Below, piece after piece: positions 25,077 through 34,315 of a DNA stretch of 64,000 nucleotides (position 1 is the stretch's first letter; every line of letters starts with the position of its first letter). Origin of the DNA: Leminorella richardii (GTDB lineage Bacteria; Pseudomonadota; Gammaproteobacteria; Enterobacterales; Enterobacteriaceae); the NCBI RefSeq assembly GCF_900478135.1, contig NZ_LS483470.1, positions 336,001 to 400,000 of the forward strand. Reading direction: 5' to 3'. The translations under genes were made by a program, and so were the position numbers. Under the pieces are notes generated by a model. The model had not been told where the DNA came from. It saw only the letters and a list, made by a program, of their open reading frames with translations, and did not search any database.

Positions 25077-25856
25077 ATGAAATCATTATTTAAAGTAACC
25101 CTGTTGACGGCCTCTATGGCTTTTGCAGCGGGCACAATGGCCAATGAGGCCCCTGCTAAACCGGCTGCCCCAGCCGCTGCCGCCTCAACGGCAAAGTTTG
25201 ACAGTGAAGATCATAAAGCCGCCTATGCGCTGGGCGCGTCTTTGGGCGCCTATATGGCAAACTCCCTGAAGGATCAGGACAAACTGGGCATTGCTCTCGA
25301 CCGTGCACAGATTCAACTCGGTTTTAAGGACGCTTTCGACGGTAAAAACAAACTGTCCGACGCTGAAGTTGAGCAGGCTTTACAGGCTTTTGAAGCTCGC
25401 GTGAAAGAAAAAGCTCAGGCTAAAATGAAAGAAGACGCTAAAGCTAACGAAGAAAAAGGCGTTGCCTATCGCGACAAGTTTGCTAAAGAAGCTGGCGTGA
25501 ATAAGACTCAGAGCGGCCTGCTGTATAAAGTAGAAAAAGCGGGAAGCGGCGAGACGCTGAAAGATACCGATACCGTTGTTGTGAACTACAAGGGTACATT
25601 GATCGACGGTACCGAGTTCGATAACTCCTATACTCGCGGCCAGCCAGCGACTTTCCAACTGGGTAACGTTATTCCTGGTTGGACAGAAGGCCTGAAGTAC
25701 ATCAAAAAAGGCGGCAAGATGACGATGGTCATTCCTCCGGCTCTGGCCTATGGCGAAAATATGGTTCCCGGTATCCCGGTTAACTCTACGCTAGTGTTTG
25801 AAGTTGAGCTGGTAGACGTTAAGCCAGCGGCTGCAGAACCAAAAGCTGCTAAATAA
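25077..25856 (+). CDS. fkpA: FkpA, periplasmic FKBP-type peptidyl-prolyl isomerase and chaperone
   Basis: A 259-aa periplasmic folding factor. Signal peptide MKSLFKVTLLTASMAFAAGT, cleaved near residue 22 (TMA-NEA). The N-terminal helical dimerisation and chaperone domain covers about 38-140, and the FKBP isomerase domain about 150-248. The pocket residues are intact (VVNYKG, EFDNS, NVIPGW, LAYGE). GGAG precedes the ATG. It lies 218 bases after the degenerate paralog, with its own promoter and a strong downstream terminator, so the two need not be co-transcribed. Confidence 0.97.
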   Translation: MKSLFKVTLLTASMAFAAGTMANEAPAKPAAPAAAASTAKFDSEDHKAAYALGASLGAYMANSLKDQDKLGIALDRAQIQLGFKDAFDGKNKLSDAEVEQALQAFEARVKEKAQAKMKEDAKANEEKGVAYRDKFAKEAGVNKTQSGLLYKVEKAGSGETLKDTDTVVVNYKGTLIDGTEFDNSYTRGQPATFQLGNVIPGWTEGLKYIKKGGKMTMVIPPALAYGENMVPGIPVNSTLVFEVELVDVKPAAAEPKAAK

Positions 25857-25871
25857 GACTTTTAGCGCCGT

Positions 25872-25905
25872 AAAAAAACCGCATGAGAAATCCTGCGGTT
25901 TTTTT
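25872..25905 (+). terminator. fkpA terminator
   Basis: The stem AAAAAAACCGCA / TGCGGTTTTTTT has a 10-base loop and a long T-run, starting 16 bases after the fkpA stop. It is a classic rho-independent terminator. Confidence 0.95.
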
Positions 25906-26065
25906 CGTTAATTGAATGACGACATTTTTGTTAGACTGAATCGCATCGAATAATAGAATTAAGTCTCCAGGTTTTTTTAGTCTGAGGACGTATGTGGACG
26001 ACGGCAGTATTTGTACATTCAGATTCTGTAGATAAAACGCCGTCTAAACAAATTGGAGAAGAGCA

Positions 26066-26779
26066 ATGCCAGACTCGCAGCTGTCCAGTGATTATGATGC
26101 ACTGGATGAAAATCCATTCACCCCTGAAGACCAAGACATTCTGCGATCCTATGAGTCCGTCGTTGACGGCTTGGCGATGCTGATTGGGTCTCACTGTGAA
26201 ATCGTTTTACACTCCCTCGAAGATCTGAAATGTTCAGCCGTTCGCATTGCAAACGGAGAGCATACTGGACGCAAGATTGGATCACCGATCACCGATATGG
26301 CATTGCGGATGCTGCACGCGATGTCACATGATGACACGAGTGTATCCAAGGCCTACTTCACTCGGGCAAAAAGCGGCTCTCTTATGAAGTCGCTGACAAT
26401 CGGCATCCGCAATAAAGATCGTCGAGTGATTGGGCTACTGTGTATTAACATGAATCTGGACGTGCCTTTTTCCCAGATCATGCAGACCTTTATTCCACCA
26501 CAAATCCAGGATGTCCATTCTAACGTTAACTTTGCCTCTTCCGTTGACGATTTGGTTGCGCAGACATTGGAGCACAGCATTGAAGAAGTTAATGCCGATC
26601 GCAGCGTGTCGAATAACGCCAAGAATCGCCAGATTGTGCTGAATCTTTACGAGAAAGGCATTTTCGACATTAAGGATTCGATAAATCAGGTCGCAGACCG
26701 CCTGAATATCTCTAAACATACCGTGTATCTCTACATCCGTCAGTTCAAGAACGGCGACTTCTCCGGAGGAGAGCGGTGA
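26066..26779 (+). CDS. yheO: YheO-family transcriptional regulator
   Basis: A 237-aa regulator with an N-terminal YheO/PAS-like sensor domain (about residues 20-140, with HSLEDLKCSAVRIANGEHTG) and a C-terminal HTH (about 180-232, KDSINQVADRLNISKHTVYL). GGAGAAG precedes the ATG. It overlaps the tusD GTG start by 4 bases (GTGA), so it is translationally coupled to tusDCB. The signal sensed is unknown. Order yheO-tusD-tusC-tusB-rpsL is as in E. coli. Confidence 0.92.
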   Translation: MPDSQLSSDYDALDENPFTPEDQDILRSYESVVDGLAMLIGSHCEIVLHSLEDLKCSAVRIANGEHTGRKIGSPITDMALRMLHAMSHDDTSVSKAYFTRAKSGSLMKSLTIGIRNKDRRVIGLLCINMNLDVPFSQIMQTFIPPQIQDVHSNVNFASSVDDLVAQTLEHSIEEVNADRSVSNNAKNRQIVLNLYEKGIFDIKDSINQVADRLNISKHTVYLYIRQFKNGDFSGGER

Positions 26780-27168
26780 GTTTGCGATATGCGCTGGTGG
26801 TCACCGGGCCTGCTTACGGTAGCCAGCAGGCGACCAGTGCGTGGCAGTTCGCCAATGCGTTAATAGAAAAAGGGCATCGGATCGAGAGCGTATTTTTCTA
26901 TCAGGGCGGTGTACAGAACGCTAATCGGTTGGTTTCTCCCGCCAGCGACGAGTTTGATCTTGTCAGAGCATGGCAGCAGTTTTCTCGGCAGCATAGTGTT
27001 GTACTGAACGTCTGTGTTGCTGCGGCGCTGCGGCGCGGGGTGATAGATGCTCAGGAAGCCCAGCGTCGAGGGCAAACTGCGGATAACCTGCAGTCCGGCT
27101 TTACCCTAAGCGGGCTAGGTGAGCTGGCGCAGGCCGCGCTAACTGTCGATCGCGTGATTCAGTTTTAA
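26776..27168 (+). CDS. tusD: TusD, sulfurtransferase of the TusBCD complex
   Basis: A 130-aa DsrE-fold protein. It accepts sulfur from TusA on a conserved Cys (in LNVCVAAALRRG, near residue 78) and passes it to TusE, then MnmA, for 2-thiolation of uridine 34 in tRNAs. It starts with GTG, overlapping yheO. The N-terminus YALVVTGPAYGSQQA matches E. coli TusD, and the C-terminal DRVIQF is the family end. tusC follows after 9 bases. Confidence 0.94.
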   Translation: MSLRYALVVTGPAYGSQQATSAWQFANALIEKGHRIESVFFYQGGVQNANRLVSPASDEFDLVRAWQQFSRQHSVVLNVCVAAALRRGVIDAQEAQRRGQTADNLQSGFTLSGLGELAQAALTVDRVIQF

Positions 27169-27177
27169 GCAGGTCTT

Positions 27178-27537
27178 ATGAAAAAGATAGCGTTTGTGTT
27201 TACTCAGGCTCCTCACGGCAGCGCTTCCGGGCGGGAAGGACTGGATGCCGCGTTGGCGACATCAGCGTTGACAGAAGACATTGGCCTATTTTTTCTTTCT
27301 GACGGTATTTTTCAGCTTCTTCCGGAACAGCGCCCTGAGCTTATTCACGCCCGTAACTACATCGCCACTTTTGGCGTGCTGGCGCTTTATGATATCGACC
27401 AGCTGTTTGTCTGCGAAGCGTCGCTCACGGCTCGGGGGATCAGCAAAGATGAAAAGCTGGTATTAGATGCAGAGCGGCTGACAGCAAATGAAATGGCCGA
27501 AAAACTGGCGGGCTATGACGTAGTGTTAACTTTCTAA
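27178..27537 (+). CDS. tusC: TusC, subunit of the TusBCD sulfur-relay complex
   Basis: A 119-aa DsrF-type protein with the conserved N-terminus IAFVFTQAPHGSASGREGLDA. It is a structural partner in the hexameric TusB2C2D2 complex and is not thought to carry the transferred sulfur. It is spaced 9 bases from tusD and 9 from tusB, within one operon. Confidence 0.94.
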   Translation: MKKIAFVFTQAPHGSASGREGLDAALATSALTEDIGLFFLSDGIFQLLPEQRPELIHARNYIATFGVLALYDIDQLFVCEASLTARGISKDEKLVLDAERLTANEMAEKLAGYDVVLTF

Positions 27538-27546
27538 GGATCTCTT

Positions 27547-27834
27547 GTGCTGCACACGCTTACTCACTCTTTTATTCATACTGATGTTGATGCTTTACAG
27601 CGTACTGTTCAGCGCGGAGACGCTTTACTTCTCATTCAGGACGGTGTGATCGGGGCTACCGTAAAATCTCTCAGCCTTGAGGCAGTTGTGGAAAAAGGCA
27701 TTACTGTTTACGCGCTGCGTGAAGATCTGGATGCTCGAGGGTTACTTTCCCGTGTTGTTGAAGGGGTTACGGTTGTTGACTATTCAGGGTTTGTCGATTT
27801 AAGTGAGGATTATTATCCGCAGATGGTGTGGTAG
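27547..27834 (+). CDS. tusB: TusB, subunit of the TusBCD sulfur-relay complex
   Basis: A 95-aa DsrH-type protein, third subunit of TusBCD. The start is GTG at 27547 (MLHTLTHS). GDALLLIQDGV and YALREDLDARGL are conserved, and the C-terminus ends in the family-typical QMVW. It is the last gene before the str promoter; no strong terminator is visible between tusB and rpsL. Confidence 0.92.
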   Translation: MLHTLTHSFIHTDVDALQRTVQRGDALLLIQDGVIGATVKSLSLEAVVEKGITVYALREDLDARGLLSRVVEGVTVVDYSGFVDLSEDYYPQMVW

Positions 27835-27890
27835 CCTTTACCCATGATAGCGGGTTGTTCCTCAAATCCGCTCCAATAGCTGTATATTTC

Positions 27891-27919
27891 TTGACACGTC
27901 TTGCCTTCAGCCATAAAAT
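27891..27919 (+). promoter_or_regulatory. str operon promoter
   Basis: A consensus TTGACA (27891-27896), a 17-base spacer and TAAAAT (27914-27919), 81 bases upstream of rpsL. It is the expected strong growth-rate-controlled promoter of rpsL-rpsG-fusA-tuf. Confidence 0.85.
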
Positions 27920-27999
27920 TTTGCGTCCCTCAGTGTACCTTTGTGCCCTGGGGGGATTTATTACGTGTCTACGAAAGTAAAAAACCAGGAGCTTTTTTA

Positions 28000-28374
28000 A
28001 TGGCAACAATTAATCAGCTGGTACGCAAGCCGCGCGCTATGAAGGTTGCAAAGAGCAACGTTCCCGCGCTGGAAGCATGCCCGCAAAAACGTGGCGTATG
28101 TACTCGCGTATATACCACCACTCCAAAAAAACCAAACTCTGCATTGCGTAAAGTTTGTCGTGTACGTTTAACCAACGGTTTTGAAGTTTCTTCATACATC
28201 GGTGGTGAAGGTCACAACCTTCAGGAGCACTCCGTGATCCTGATCCGCGGCGGTCGTGTTAAGGATCTGCCGGGTGTGCGTTACCATACCGTTCGCGGTG
28301 CGCTCGACTGCTCAGGCGTTAAAGACCGTAAGCAGGCTCGCTCCAAGTACGGCGTGAAGAAGCCAAAGGCTTAA
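28000..28374 (+). CDS. rpsL: 30S ribosomal protein S12
   Basis: A 124-aa component of the decoding centre. The start at 28000 (MATINQLVRK) follows CAGGAG; an in-frame extension to 27901 overlaps the promoter and is rejected. The residues altered in streptomycin-resistant mutants are wild type: Lys in TTPKKPNS and Lys in GRVKDLPG. Asp in VKDLPG is the site methylthiolated by RimO in E. coli. First gene of the str operon. Confidence 0.99.
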   Translation: MATINQLVRKPRAMKVAKSNVPALEACPQKRGVCTRVYTTTPKKPNSALRKVCRVRLTNGFEVSSYIGGEGHNLQEHSVILIRGGRVKDLPGVRYHTVRGALDCSGVKDRKQARSKYGVKKPKA

Positions 28375-28470
28375 TGGTTACCCGTTAAGTAAGGCCAAAC
28401 ATTTTTAACTTAATGTCAAAATAAACTCATCGAGTTTTGGACAATCCTGAATTAACAACGGAGTATTTCC

Positions 28471-28941
28471 ATGCCACGTCGTCGCGTTATTGGTCAGCGT
28501 AAAATTCTGCCGGATCCTAAGTTCGGATCAGATCTGCTGGCTAAATTTGTAAATATTTTAATGGTAGACGGTAAGAAATCTACCGCAGAAGCTATCGTTT
28601 ATAATGCTCTTGAGACGCTGGCTCAGCGCTCAGGTAAAAGTGAACTTGAAGCTTTTGAAATTGCCCTGGACAACGTAAGACCGACTGTAGAAGTTAAGTC
28701 TCGTCGTGTTGGTGGCTCTACTTATCAGGTGCCGGTTGAAGTTCGCCCGGTTCGCCGTAACGCGCTTGCCATGCGCTGGATTGTAGACGCTGCCCGTAAA
28801 CGCGGTGATAAATCCATGGCTTTACGCTTAGCGAATGAACTGTCTGACGCTGCGGAAAACAAAGGTACCGCAGTCAAGAAACGTGAAGACGTTCACCGTA
28901 TGGCTGAAGCCAACAAGGCGTTCGCTCACTATCGTTGGTAA
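28471..28941 (+). CDS. rpsG: 30S ribosomal protein S7
   Basis: A 156-aa primary binding protein of the 16S 3' domain, forming part of the E site. In E. coli, S7 represses its own translation by binding the rpsL-rpsG intercistronic RNA; the 96-base gap here (28375-28470) is the equivalent place. Conserved core FKNIL-like helix LAKFVNILMVDGKKSTAE and GGSTYQVPVEVRP are present. Confidence 0.99.
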   Translation: MPRRRVIGQRKILPDPKFGSDLLAKFVNILMVDGKKSTAEAIVYNALETLAQRSGKSELEAFEIALDNVRPTVEVKSRRVGGSTYQVPVEVRPVRRNALAMRWIVDAARKRGDKSMALRLANELSDAAENKGTAVKKREDVHRMAEANKAFAHYRW

Positions 28942-29034
28942 TTTTCCCGATAGTCATGCTAATCATCATGCGGGCGCCTTTTACGGTGACCCGCATGGGT
29001 TATCTGAAGAACGACCTAGTAATCGAGGAATAAA

Positions 29035-31143
29035 ATGGCTCGTACAACTCCTATTGAGCGTTACCGTAACATCGGTATCAGTGCTCACATTGACGCCGGT
29101 AAAACAACAACGACAGAACGTATTCTGTTTTATACCGGTGTAAACCATAAGATCGGTGAAACACACGAAGGCACCGCGACAATGGACTGGATGGCGCAAG
29201 AGCAAGAGCGTGGTATTACTATCACCTCTGCGGCGACCACCGCGTTCTGGTCCGGTATGGCCAAGCAGTTTGATGCACACCGTATCAACATTATCGACAC
29301 CCCAGGGCACGTTGACTTCACCATCGAAGTAGAGCGCTCAATGCGCGTACTTGACGGCGCAGTCATGGTTTACTGTGCTGTGGGTGGCGTTCAGCCTCAG
29401 TCTGAAACCGTATGGCGTCAGGCCAACAAGTACCAGGTTCCGCGCATCGCGTTCGTTAACAAAATGGACCGTATGGGTGCTAACTTCCTGCGTGTTGTTG
29501 AGCAGATGAAAACTCGTCTGGCGGCTAATGCTGTTCCTCTTCAGCTGCCTATCGGTGCAGAAGAACACTTCACCGGTATCGTTGACTTGGTCAAAATGAA
29601 GGCCATCAACTGGAGCGAAGAAGATCAGGGCGTAACCTTCACTTATGAAGACGTTCCTGAAAGCATGCTGGAACTGGCTCAAGAATGGCGTCAAACGCTG
29701 GTTGAGTCTGCAGCGGAAGCTTCAGAAGAGCTGATGGACAAGTATCTGGGCGGTGAAGAGCTGTCTGAAGAAGAGATCAAGAAAGCCCTGCGTCAACGCG
29801 TTCTGGCTAACGAGATCATTCTGGTTACCTGCGGTTCTGCCTTTAAGAACAAGGGTGTACAGGCAATGCTGGATGCGGTTATTGAATACCTGCCGGCACC
29901 GACTGACGTCCCAGCCATCAATGGCGTTCTGACTGACGGAGAAACCCATGCTGAGCGTCATGCAAATGACGATGAGCCTTTCTCTGCGCTGGCGTTTAAG
30001 ATTGCTACCGACCCGTTCGTGGGCAACCTGACGTTCTTCCGCGTTTATTCTGGTGTGGTTAACTCTGGCGACACCGTTCTGAACGCCGTGAAAGACAAGA
30101 GAGAGCGTTTTGGCCGTATCGTTCAGATGCACGCCAACAAGCGTGAAGAAATTAAAGAAGTTCGCGCTGGCGACATCGCCGCTGCGATCGGTCTGAAAGA
30201 CGTTACTACAGGTGACACCCTGTGCGACCAGGCTAAGCCAATTATTCTGGAGCGTATGGAGTTCCCTGAGCCGGTTATCGCGGTTGCTGTTGAACCGAAG
30301 ACCAAGGCTGACCAGGAAAAAATGGGTATCGCCCTTGGCCGTTTGGCTCAGGAAGACCCGTCTTTCCGCGTTCAGACTGACGAAGAAACCGGTCAGACTA
30401 TCATCTCCGGTATGGGTGAACTTCACCTGGACATCATCGTTGACCGTATGCGTCGCGAATTTAACGTTGAGGCTAACGTAGGTAAGCCTCAGGTTGCTTA
30501 CCGCGAAACTATCCGCTCAATGGTTACCGATATTGAAGGTAAACACGCTAAGCAGTCCGGCGGTCGCGGTCAGTATGGCCACGTCGTTATCGATATGGGA
30601 CCGTTGGAAGCAGGTGGCCCTGGCTATGAGTTTATCAACGACATCAAGGGTGGCGTCATTCCAGGCGAATACATCCCTGCCGTTGACAAAGGCATCCAGG
30701 AGCAGCTGAAGTCAGGTCCACTGGCTGGTTATCCTGTTGTTGATATTAAGATCCGTCTGCATTACGGTTCTTATCACGATGTCGACTCTTCAGAATTGGC
30801 GTTTAAACTGGCGGCGTCTCTGGCCTTTAAAGACGGCTTTATGAAGGCGAAGCCGGTTCTGCTTGAACCTATTATGAAGGTTGAAGTTGAAACTCCGGAA
30901 GACTACATGGGTGATGTTATCGGTGACCTGAACCGTCGCCGCGGCATAATCGACGGAATGGAAGACATGGCGACCGGCAAAATCGTTCGCGCACAGGTTC
31001 CACTATCCGAAATGTTTGGTTATGCTACCGACCTGCGTTCACAAACTCAGGGTCGCGCTTCATACTCCATGGAGTTCCTGAAGTACAGCGAAGCACCGGC
31101 TAACGTTGCTACCGCAATTATCGAATCTCGCAAGGCTAAATAA
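29035..31143 (+). CDS. fusA: Elongation factor G
   Basis: A 702-aa translocase GTPase. G-domain motifs are AHIDAGKTT (G1, near residue 18), RGITITSA (G2), DTPGHVDF (G3) and NKMDRMG (G4), followed by domains II to V, with the domain IV loop in the stretch ending GGRGQYGHV. It catalyses tRNA/mRNA translocation and, with RRF, ribosome recycling. Third gene of the str operon, preceded by GAGGAA. Confidence 0.99.
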   Translation: MARTTPIERYRNIGISAHIDAGKTTTTERILFYTGVNHKIGETHEGTATMDWMAQEQERGITITSAATTAFWSGMAKQFDAHRINIIDTPGHVDFTIEVERSMRVLDGAVMVYCAVGGVQPQSETVWRQANKYQVPRIAFVNKMDRMGANFLRVVEQMKTRLAANAVPLQLPIGAEEHFTGIVDLVKMKAINWSEEDQGVTFTYEDVPESMLELAQEWRQTLVESAAEASEELMDKYLGGEELSEEEIKKALRQRVLANEIILVTCGSAFKNKGVQAMLDAVIEYLPAPTDVPAINGVLTDGETHAERHANDDEPFSALAFKIATDPFVGNLTFFRVYSGVVNSGDTVLNAVKDKRERFGRIVQMHANKREEIKEVRAGDIAAAIGLKDVTTGDTLCDQAKPIILERMEFPEPVIAVAVEPKTKADQEKMGIALGRLAQEDPSFRVQTDEETGQTIISGMGELHLDIIVDRMRREFNVEANVGKPQVAYRETIRSMVTDIEGKHAKQSGGRGQYGHVVIDMGPLEAGGPGYEFINDIKGGVIPGEYIPAVDKGIQEQLKSGPLAGYPVVDIKIRLHYGSYHDVDSSELAFKLAASLAFKDGFMKAKPVLLEPIMKVEVETPEDYMGDVIGDLNRRRGIIDGMEDMATGKIVRAQVPLSEMFGYATDLRSQTQGRASYSMEFLKYSEAPANVATAIIESRKAK

Positions 31144-31210
31144 GTCTTAACGGGTAATAAATGTATATTCCGCCCCCTTTTTAGAGGGGGCAGTGTAAAG
31201 GAAGAAAATC

Positions 31211-32395
31211 GTGTCTAAAGAAAAATTTGAACGTACAAAACCGCACGTTAACGTCGGTACTATCGGCCACGTTGACCACGGTAAAACAACCCTGACTGCT
31301 GCTATCACCACCGTACTGGCTAAAACCTACGGCGGTAGCGCACGTGCATTCGACCAGATCGATAACGCGCCAGAAGAAAAGGCTCGTGGTATCACCATCA
31401 ACACTTCTCACGTTGAATATGACACCCCGACTCGCCACTACGCGCACGTTGACTGCCCAGGGCACGCCGACTACGTTAAAAACATGATCACCGGTGCTGC
31501 TCAGATGGACGGCGCTATCCTGGTTGTTGCTGCGACTGACGGCCCAATGCCTCAGACTCGTGAGCACATCCTGCTGGGTCGCCAGGTAGGCGTTCCTTAC
31601 ATCATCGTGTTCCTGAACAAGTGCGACATGGTTGATGACGAAGAGCTGCTGGAACTGGTAGAAATGGAAGTTCGTGAACTTCTGTCTCAATACGACTTCC
31701 CGGGTGACGACACGCCGGTTGTTCGCGGTTCAGCGCTGAAAGCGCTAGAAGGTGAAGCTGAGTGGGAAGCAAAAATCATTGAACTGGCGGGATACTTAGA
31801 TAGCTATATCCCAGAGCCAGAGCGTGCGATTGACAAGCCGTTCCTGCTGCCTATCGAAGACGTCTTCTCTATCTCTGGCCGTGGTACTGTAGTCACCGGT
31901 CGTGTAGAGCGCGGCATCATCAAAGTTGGTGAAGAAGTGGAAATCGTGGGAATCAAAGACACCACCAAGACCACCTGTACTGGCGTTGAAATGTTCCGTA
32001 AGCTGCTGGACGAAGGCCGTGCTGGTGAGAACGTTGGTGTTCTGCTGCGCGGTACTAAGCGTGACGAAATCGAACGTGGTCAGGTACTGGCTAAGCCAGG
32101 CACCATCACTCCTCACACAGAATTCGTGTCAGAAGTGTATATCCTGAGCAAGGATGAAGGCGGCCGTCATACTCCGTTCTTCAAAGGCTACCGTCCTCAG
32201 TTCTACTTCCGTACGACTGACGTGACCGGCACCATCGAACTGCCAGAAGGCGTAGAGATGGTAATGCCAGGCGATAACATCCAGATGGTAGTTACGCTGA
32301 TTGCCCCAATCGCGATGGACGAAGGTCTGCGCTTCGCAATCCGCGAAGGCGGCCGCACCGTTGGCGCGGGCGTTGTTGCTAAAATCGTTAAGTAA
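31211..32395 (+). CDS. tuf: Elongation factor Tu
   Basis: A 394-aa GTPase that delivers aminoacyl-tRNA. It starts with GTG after AAGGAAG. Motifs are GHVDHGKTT (G1), RGITINTSH (G2), DCPGHADY (G3, with the catalytic His) and NKCDMVDD (G4). The C-terminus ends VVAKIVK, unlike the VVAKVLG of E. coli. By position it is the tufA-equivalent; any second copy elsewhere cannot be judged here. It is followed by a strong terminator and then directly by the S10 promoter. Confidence 0.99.
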   Translation: MSKEKFERTKPHVNVGTIGHVDHGKTTLTAAITTVLAKTYGGSARAFDQIDNAPEEKARGITINTSHVEYDTPTRHYAHVDCPGHADYVKNMITGAAQMDGAILVVAATDGPMPQTREHILLGRQVGVPYIIVFLNKCDMVDDEELLELVEMEVRELLSQYDFPGDDTPVVRGSALKALEGEAEWEAKIIELAGYLDSYIPEPERAIDKPFLLPIEDVFSISGRGTVVTGRVERGIIKVGEEVEIVGIKDTTKTTCTGVEMFRKLLDEGRAGENVGVLLRGTKRDEIERGQVLAKPGTITPHTEFVSEVYILSKDEGGRHTPFFKGYRPQFYFRTTDVTGTIELPEGVEMVMPGDNIQMVVTLIAPIAMDEGLRFAIREGGRTVGAGVVAKIVK

Positions 32396-32416
32396 TTCAT
32401 TTTACTCATCGATAAG

Positions 32417-32441
32417 AAAAGGGCGCTTTGGCGCCCTTTTT
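32417..32441 (+). terminator. str operon terminator after tuf
   Basis: The stem AAAAGGGCGC / GCGCCCTTTT with a TTTG loop and T-run, starting 22 bases after the tuf stop. Confidence 0.95.
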
Positions 32442-32496
32442 GCTGTCTTGAATCCTGCCGATGCCCAGAAGCAGGGCAATTAATTCAATATAGCGC

Positions 32497-32524
32497 TTGC
32501 GGTATGGGTGTAAATCTGTACAAT
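32497..32524 (+). promoter_or_regulatory. S10 operon promoter
   Basis: TTGCGG (32497-32502), a 16-base spacer and TACAAT (32519-32524). This gives a leader of about 190 bases before rpsJ, as in E. coli. Confidence 0.8.
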
Positions 32525-32530
32525 GCTCAG

Positions 32531-32719
32531 GCCTGTATCGTATGATGCAGCGCCAGAGTTCAATTGAACTCTGCGTCCACAAAGTCTGCTTGTTGGGCTG
32601 CGTGGCAACAATACCTCCGATCTGGAGGTTATGTGAAGAACGATTACACTCCCCCATCAATCGAAATGGGTGTGAGGAGTAATTTTTTACGTTTATAAAA
32701 CAATTGGAGCTCTGGTCTC
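32531..32719 (+). promoter_or_regulatory. S10 leader with L4-responsive attenuator
   Basis: An untranslated leader with successive hairpins. ACCTCCGATCTGGAGGT (about 32614-32630) precedes a long stem (32643-32683, ATTACACTCC pairing with AGGAGTAAT) that is followed by a T-run at 32683-32688. In E. coli, free L4 binds this region, causing termination at the last hairpin and also blocking translation. The sequence AATGGGTGTGAGGAGTAAT region is strongly reminiscent of that element. Confidence 0.85.
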
Positions 32720-33031
32720 ATGCAGAACCAAAGAATCCGTATCCGCCTGAAAGCGTTCGATCATCGTCTGATCGACCAATCAACCGCGGAAATCGTCGAG
32801 ACTGCTAAGCGCACTGGCGCTCAAGTACGTGGTCCGATCCCACTGCCAACCCGCAAAGAGCGCTTTACCGTTCTGATCTCTCCGCACGTCAACAAAGACG
32901 CGCGCGATCAGTATGAGATTCGCACTCATAAGCGTTTGGTTGACATCGTTGAGCCAACCGAGAAAACGGTTGATGCTCTGATGCGTCTGGATCTGGCTGC
33001 CGGTGTTGACGTGCAGATCAGCCTGGGTTAA
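32720..33031 (+). CDS. rpsJ: 30S ribosomal protein S10 (NusE)
   Basis: A 103-aa ribosomal protein and, as NusE, partner of NusB in transcription antitermination. It carries the extended loop and conserved [15 protein letters not shown] and [12 protein letters not shown]. First gene of the S10 operon. In E. coli tufA is separated from rpsJ by bfd, bfr and gsp genes; here only the terminator, promoter and leader lie between. Confidence 0.99.
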
Positions 33032-33063
33032 TCAGGTCATTGAGCGATTGAGAGGTTGAAACA

Positions 33064-33693
33064 ATGATTGGTTTAGTCGGACGTAAAGTAGGAATGACCC
33101 GTATCTTCACCGAAGATGGTGTGTCTATTCCTGTTACTGTTATCGAAATTGAAGCGAACCGCGTTACTCAGGTCAAAGATCTGGCTAACGATGGATACCG
33201 TGCCGTACAAGTAACTACCGGTAGCAAAAAAGCTAACCGCGTTCTTAAGCCGGAAGCGGGTCATTTCGCTAAAGCTGGCGTTACTGCCGGCCGTGGTCTG
33301 TGGGAATTCCGTCTGAACGACGGCGATGAATTCACCGCTGGCCAAGAAATTAACGTTGATATCTTTGCCGACGTTAAAAAAGTCGACGTTACCGGGACTT
33401 CTAAGGGTAAGGGCTTCGCTGGTACTACTAAGCGTTGGAACTTCCGTACTCAGGATGCCACTCACGGTAACTCTTTGTCACATCGCGGTCACGGTTCTAT
33501 CGGTCAGAACCAGACGCCGGGTAAAGTGTTCAAAGGCAAGAAAATGGCAGGCCACTTGGGTGATGAGCGCGTAACCGTTCAAAGCCTGGAAGTAGTGCGT
33601 GTTGACGCTGAGCGCAATCTGCTGCTGGTGAAAGGCGCTGTTCCTGGGGCTACCGGTAGCGATCTGATCGTTAAACCGGCTGTGAAGGCGTAA
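33064..33693 (+). CDS. rplC: 50S ribosomal protein L3
   Basis: A 209-aa early-assembly protein whose loop approaches the peptidyl-transferase centre. The segment SHRGHGSIGQNQTPGKVFKG contains the Gln that PrmB methylates in E. coli. Shine-Dalgarno GAGAGG; 32 bases after rpsJ. Confidence 0.99.
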   Translation: MIGLVGRKVGMTRIFTEDGVSIPVTVIEIEANRVTQVKDLANDGYRAVQVTTGSKKANRVLKPEAGHFAKAGVTAGRGLWEFRLNDGDEFTAGQEINVDIFADVKKVDVTGTSKGKGFAGTTKRWNFRTQDATHGNSLSHRGHGSIGQNQTPGKVFKGKKMAGHLGDERVTVQSLEVVRVDAERNLLLVKGAVPGATGSDLIVKPAVKA

Positions 33694-33709
33694 CGTCGAG
33701 GAGATAGGA

Positions 33710-34315
33710 ATGGAATTGGTAATGAAAGACGCGCCTGGCGCGCTGACTGTTTCCGAAACTACCTTCGGGCGTGATTTCAATGAAGCTCTGGTTCACCAGG
33801 TTGTTGTTGCTTATGCAGCCGCAGCTCGTCAGGGAACCCGTGCTCAGAAAACCCGCGCTGAAGTAACCGGTTCAGGTAAAAAGCCGTGGCGCCAGAAAGG
33901 CACCGGCCGTGCACGCTCTGGCTCTATCAAGAGCCCGATTTGGCGTTCTGGTGGCGTAACGTTTGCCGCTCGTCCGCAAGATCACAGCCAGAAAGTAAAC
34001 AAAAAGATGTATCGTGGTGCGCTGAAGTGCATCCTGTCTGAGCTGGTACGCCAAGAGCGTCTGATTGTTGTTGAGAAGTTCACTGTAGAAGCACCGAAAA
34101 CCAAGCTGCTGGTACAGAAATTGAAAGAAATGGATCTGGATGACGTACTGATCGTAACCAGCGAAGTCGAACCGAACCTGTACCTGGCTGCAGGCAACCT
34201 GCACAAGGTTGACGTTCGCGACGTAGCCGGTATCGACCCGTTCAGCCTGATCGCTTTCGATAAAGTGGTGATGACTGCTGATGCTGTGAAGCAAGTAGAG
34301 GAGATGCTGGCATGA
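33710..34315 (+). CDS. rplD: 50S ribosomal protein L4
   Basis: A 201-aa protein with a long basic tunnel loop (GSGKKPWRQKGTGRARSGS, about residues 50-70). L4 is the autogenous regulator of this operon through the leader at 32531-32719. Its stop overlaps the rplW start by 4 bases (ATGA). Confidence 0.99.
   Translation: MELVMKDAPGALTVSETTFGRDFNEALVHQVVVAYAAAARQGTRAQKTRAEVTGSGKKPWRQKGTGRARSGSIKSPIWRSGGVTFAARPQDHSQKVNKKMYRGALKCILSELVRQERLIVVEKFTVEAPKTKLLVQKLKEMDLDDVLIVTSEVEPNLYLAAGNLHKVDVRDVAGIDPFSLIAFDKVVMTADAVKQVEEMLA

Noticed and set aside
27835..27890. Possible tusB terminator
   Set aside because: No GC-rich stem followed by a T-run is visible; tus transcripts may read into the str operon.
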